Shown here in pieces: positions 6,512 to 7,950 of a DNA stretch of 7,950 nucleotides. How positions within the stretch are numbered: position 1 is the stretch's first letter; each line of letters starts with the position of its first letter. The stretch covers positions 1-7,950 of the forward strand of contig JANQIS010000219.1 in NCBI GenBank assembly GCA_028282045.1. The letters run 5' to 3'. This stretch comes from Gammaproteobacteria bacterium (lineage in GTDB: Bacteria > Pseudomonadota > Gammaproteobacteria > Francisellales > CACEW01). The notes beneath the pieces are model-generated. The model was not told where the DNA came from. It searched no databases and was given only the letters and a program-made list of their open reading frames with translations. Position numbers and translations under genes: made by a program.

Positions 6512-7465
6512 TTAATAATCAGAAAATAGCATACTAATGGATTCTTCGCTGTTCACTCGACGAATGGTCTCTGACAACATTTGCGCCATTGATAATTGAA
6601 CGATTTTATCGCATTTGGCCGCTGCATCACACAGTGGAATGGAATCAGTCACCACCAACGCCTCCAGCTCAGAATGGCGGATATTCTCAATAGCATTACC
6701 GGATAATACGGCATGCACACAATACGCACTGACACTTTGAGCTCCACGCTCTTTCAAGGCCGCAGCCGCTTTACATAATGTCCCTGCTGTATCGACAATG
6801 TCATCTACCAAAATACAACGGCGCCCTTCTACCTCACCAATAATGTGCATCACTTGTGCCTCATTGGCCTTAGGACGGCGCTTATCAATAATTGCCAGAT
6901 CACATCCTAACAACTTAGCCACGGCTCTGGCACGCACCACGCCACCAATATCAGGTGAAACCACCACTAAGTTATCTGTACCTTGTGAAGTAATATGATC
7001 CATCAATACCGGTGTGCCGTAGACATTATCAACCGGAATATGGAAAAAACCTTGAATCTGCTCAGCATGAATATCCACAGTGAGCACACGGTCTACACCA
7101 GCAGTCATCAGCATATCAGCCACTAGTTTAGCGGTGATCGGCACACGCATCGATTTGACGCGACGATCCTGGCGTGCATAGCCAAAATAAGGAATTACTG
7201 CGGTAATGCGTGCTGCAGAAGCCCGACGCAATGCATCAGCCAACACCAACAACTCCATCAGATTGTCGTTAGCTGGCGGGCAAGTCGATTGCACAATAAA
7301 AACATCACGCCCGCGCACATTTTCCAAAATTTCAACACGTGTCTCACCATCACTAAAATGGTCTACAACTGCTTTACCTAACGGAACACCTAATTTATCA
7401 GCAATCGCTTCTGCCAATTGGTGATTAGCATTACCCGAAAACAACATCAAATCAGTATGAGACAA
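6512..7465 (-). CDS. prs: Ribose-phosphate pyrophosphokinase (PRPP synthetase)
   Basis: Prs transfers pyrophosphate from ATP to ribose 5-phosphate, making PRPP for purine, pyrimidine, histidine, tryptophan and NAD synthesis. From the start chosen here it has 317 residues (E. coli 315). Numbered from that start, visible signatures are HFSDGE (36-41), FGYARQDRR (94-102), the metal-binding VDIHAEQIQGFF (130-141), SPDIGGVVRAR (170-180), the catalytic flexible loop DKRRPKAN (194-201) and the PRPP-binding loop LVDDIVDTAGT (219-229). The start is TTG 7465: AAGGA lies 7 nt upstream, and the probable promoter at 7502-7510 leaves a leader of about 30 nt. The TTG at 7486 (324 residues) has no ribosome site and would sit almost at the transcription start. 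ATG 7447 (311 residues) also lacks one. No terminator is seen after the stop; the next sequence is the MarR relic. Confidence 0.96.
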   Translation of the reverse strand: MSHTDLMLFSGNANHQLAEAIADKLGVPLGKAVVDHFSDGETRVEILENVRGRDVFIVQSTCPPANDNLMELLVLADALRRASAARITAVIPYFGYARQDRRVKSMRVPITAKLVADMLMTAGVDRVLTVDIHAEQIQGFFHIPVDNVYGTPVLMDHITSQGTDNLVVVSPDIGGVVRARAVAKLLGCDLAIIDKRRPKANEAQVMHIIGEVEGRRCILVDDIVDTAGTLCKAAAALKERGAQSVSAYCVHAVLSGNAIENIRHSELEALVVTDSIPLCDAAAKCDKIVQLSMAQMLSETIRRVNSEESISMLFSDY

Positions 7466-7472
7466 CGCAGGT

Positions 7473-7477
7473 TCCTT
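7473..7477 (-). promoter_or_regulatory. prs ribosome binding site that decides a TTG start
   Basis: AAGGA on the minus strand ends 7 nt before TTG 7465, which is ideal spacing. It lies 25 nt before the first ATG (7447) and downstream of the TTG at 7486, so it selects the TTG at 7465. Confidence 0.7.
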
Positions 7478-7501
7478 AGAGTGCAAAATTAGCGAGATTG
7501 C

Positions 7502-7510
7502 ATTGTAGCA
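7502..7510 (-). promoter_or_regulatory. Probable prs promoter (extended -10)
   Basis: Reading leftwards, TGC followed by TACAAT (5 of 6 to consensus) forms an extended -10 element. Promoters of this kind can work without a good -35, and none is seen here. Transcription would begin near 7495, about 30 nt before the proposed TTG start. The 210 bp between this element and the divergent tRNA promoter holds no gene I recognise. Confidence 0.55.
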
Positions 7511-7721
7511 AACCTTTCACCCCAGCGGTATAGAGTGATCTTTCTAAAAGCCATATACAGGACCCAGGCATGAAATATCCTGACTTTTTCAGCGCATGAC
7601 AACATAAATACGCCATGAATCCAATGTAATATCCTTGCCGCGTAAGGCTTGCTTTTATATTCACCTACAGCCTGTATATAGTCACTTTCATGCGCAGGCC
7701 CAAAAGCCGCATATTCACAGC

Positions 7722-7750
7722 TTGACAGTAGCCACAAGTTTGGCGAGAAT
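7722..7750 (+). promoter_or_regulatory. tRNA-Gln promoter
   Basis: A perfect -35 TTGACA (7722-7727) is spaced 17 bp from GAGAAT (7745-7750, 4 of 6). The -10 ends 13 bp before the tRNA 5' end, and the sequence after it (ACGTCGC) is G+C-rich as in stringently controlled stable RNA promoters. Transcription would start near 7757, just ahead of the mature tRNA. Confidence 0.75.
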
Positions 7751-7763
7751 ACGTCGCTCTTGT

Positions 7764-7838
7764 TGGGCCGTCGCCAAGCGGTAAGGCACTGGGTTTTGAT
7801 CCCAGCATGCGTAGGTTCGAATCCTACCGGCCCAGCCA
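7764..7838 (+). tRNA. tRNA-Gln (anticodon TTG)
   Basis: A complete 75-nt cloverleaf reads rightwards. The acceptor stem is TGGGCCG (7764-7770) with CGGCCCA (7828-7834), discriminator G 7835 and encoded CCA 7836-7838. The anticodon stem CTGGG/CCCAG (7789-7793, 7801-7805) closes a 7-nt loop with anticodon TTG at 7796-7798. The T arm is GTAGG-TTCGAAT-CCTAC (7811-7827). The weak first pair U1-A72 is characteristic of bacterial tRNA-Gln and fits glutaminyl-tRNA synthetase recognition. It has its own promoter immediately upstream. In many gammaproteobacteria tRNA-Gln lies just before prs on the same strand; here it points away from prs. Confidence 0.97.
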
Positions 7839-7852
7839 TCTTTCCTTTGTCG

Positions 7853-7877
7853 GCTCATCCCCATTAACGGGGGCAGC
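7853..7877 (+). terminator. Possible weak hairpin after tRNA-Gln
   Basis: GCT (7853-7855) and TCCCC (7858-7862) can pair with AGC (7875-7877) and GGGGG (7869-7873) around an ATTAAC loop, with a small internal loop. It starts 14 nt after the tRNA 3' end. Only a short, mixed U-rich stretch follows, so a terminator role is uncertain; it may simply be a stem on the tRNA precursor. Confidence 0.3.
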
Positions 7878-7950
7878 TCTATATTGTGTCGGTTTTCATT
7901 GTTAATTAACCACATAATACTCTAACTCTCATTCTATAATTTTCAAAGTT

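Noticed and set aside
7489..7915. Two overlapping minus-strand open frames (7489-7839 and 7715-7915) that resemble database proteins starting around AGPVGFEPTH or GRIRTYACWD
   Set aside because: Their most recognisable portion is the exact antisense of tRNA-Gln (7764-7838), a well-known source of spurious protein annotations. The remainder of the longer frame (7489-7763) matches no family I recognise and contains the divergent promoters.
7935..7940. TATAAT on the plus strand at the right edge, possible promoter of a gene outside the window
   Set aside because: There is no -35-like hexamer 16-18 bp upstream and no gene is visible, so a chance match in AT-rich DNA is as likely.

Overview
The window looks like chromosomal DNA of a gammaproteobacterium, at a guess from the Legionellales/Coxiella side of the class. 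The reasons are the conserved order prs–rplY–pth–ychF next to a tRNA-Gln, an L25 protein of the long Ctc type, protein sequences close to those of E. coli and Legionella, and a Legionella-like OmpA-type outer membrane protein. By eye, base composition is moderate (somewhat under 50% G+C) and even throughout. No insertion sequence, integrase, CRISPR array or other mobile module is visible.

Layout from left to right. Positions 1-212 are an AT-rich leader with candidate promoters. Positions 213-1529 (+) encode an exported outer membrane protein made of two tandem copies of an 8-stranded OmpA-like barrel. It meets head-on, with only 3 bp between stop codons, a leftward gene series read from right to left: prs (6512-7465), rplY (5533-6222), pth (4976-5533), ychF (3874-4965), an MFS transporter gene (2633-3865) and the class I aldolase gene fbaB (1533-2597). 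From rplY to fbaB the gaps are -1, 10, 8 and 35 bp, so these five genes are probably one transcription unit with a promoter near 6287-6292. A promoter with an extended -10 element near 7502-7510 probably drives prs. The 289 bp between prs and rplY is not empty: positions 6364-6507 on the minus strand still encode what looks like the last 47 residues of a MarR-family regulator, a probable gene relic. At the right end, tRNA-Gln(UUG) (7764-7838, +) has its own strong promoter and points away from prs. The 7511-7721 stretch between the two promoters and the 112 bp after the tRNA hold nothing I recognise as a gene.

Functionally, the leftward block is housekeeping. Prs makes PRPP, L25/Ctc binds 5S rRNA, Pth recycles peptidyl-tRNA, YchF is a ribosome-associated ATPase, and FbaB is a glycolytic/gluconeogenic aldolase. 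The MFS exporter is the accessory member. I see no sign of a wholly new multi-gene system. The most interesting items are the double-barrel outer membrane protein, the MarR relic at the prs–rplY junction, and the inverted tRNA-Gln. Two genes, prs and rplY, have a better-supported start than the longest open frame suggests.
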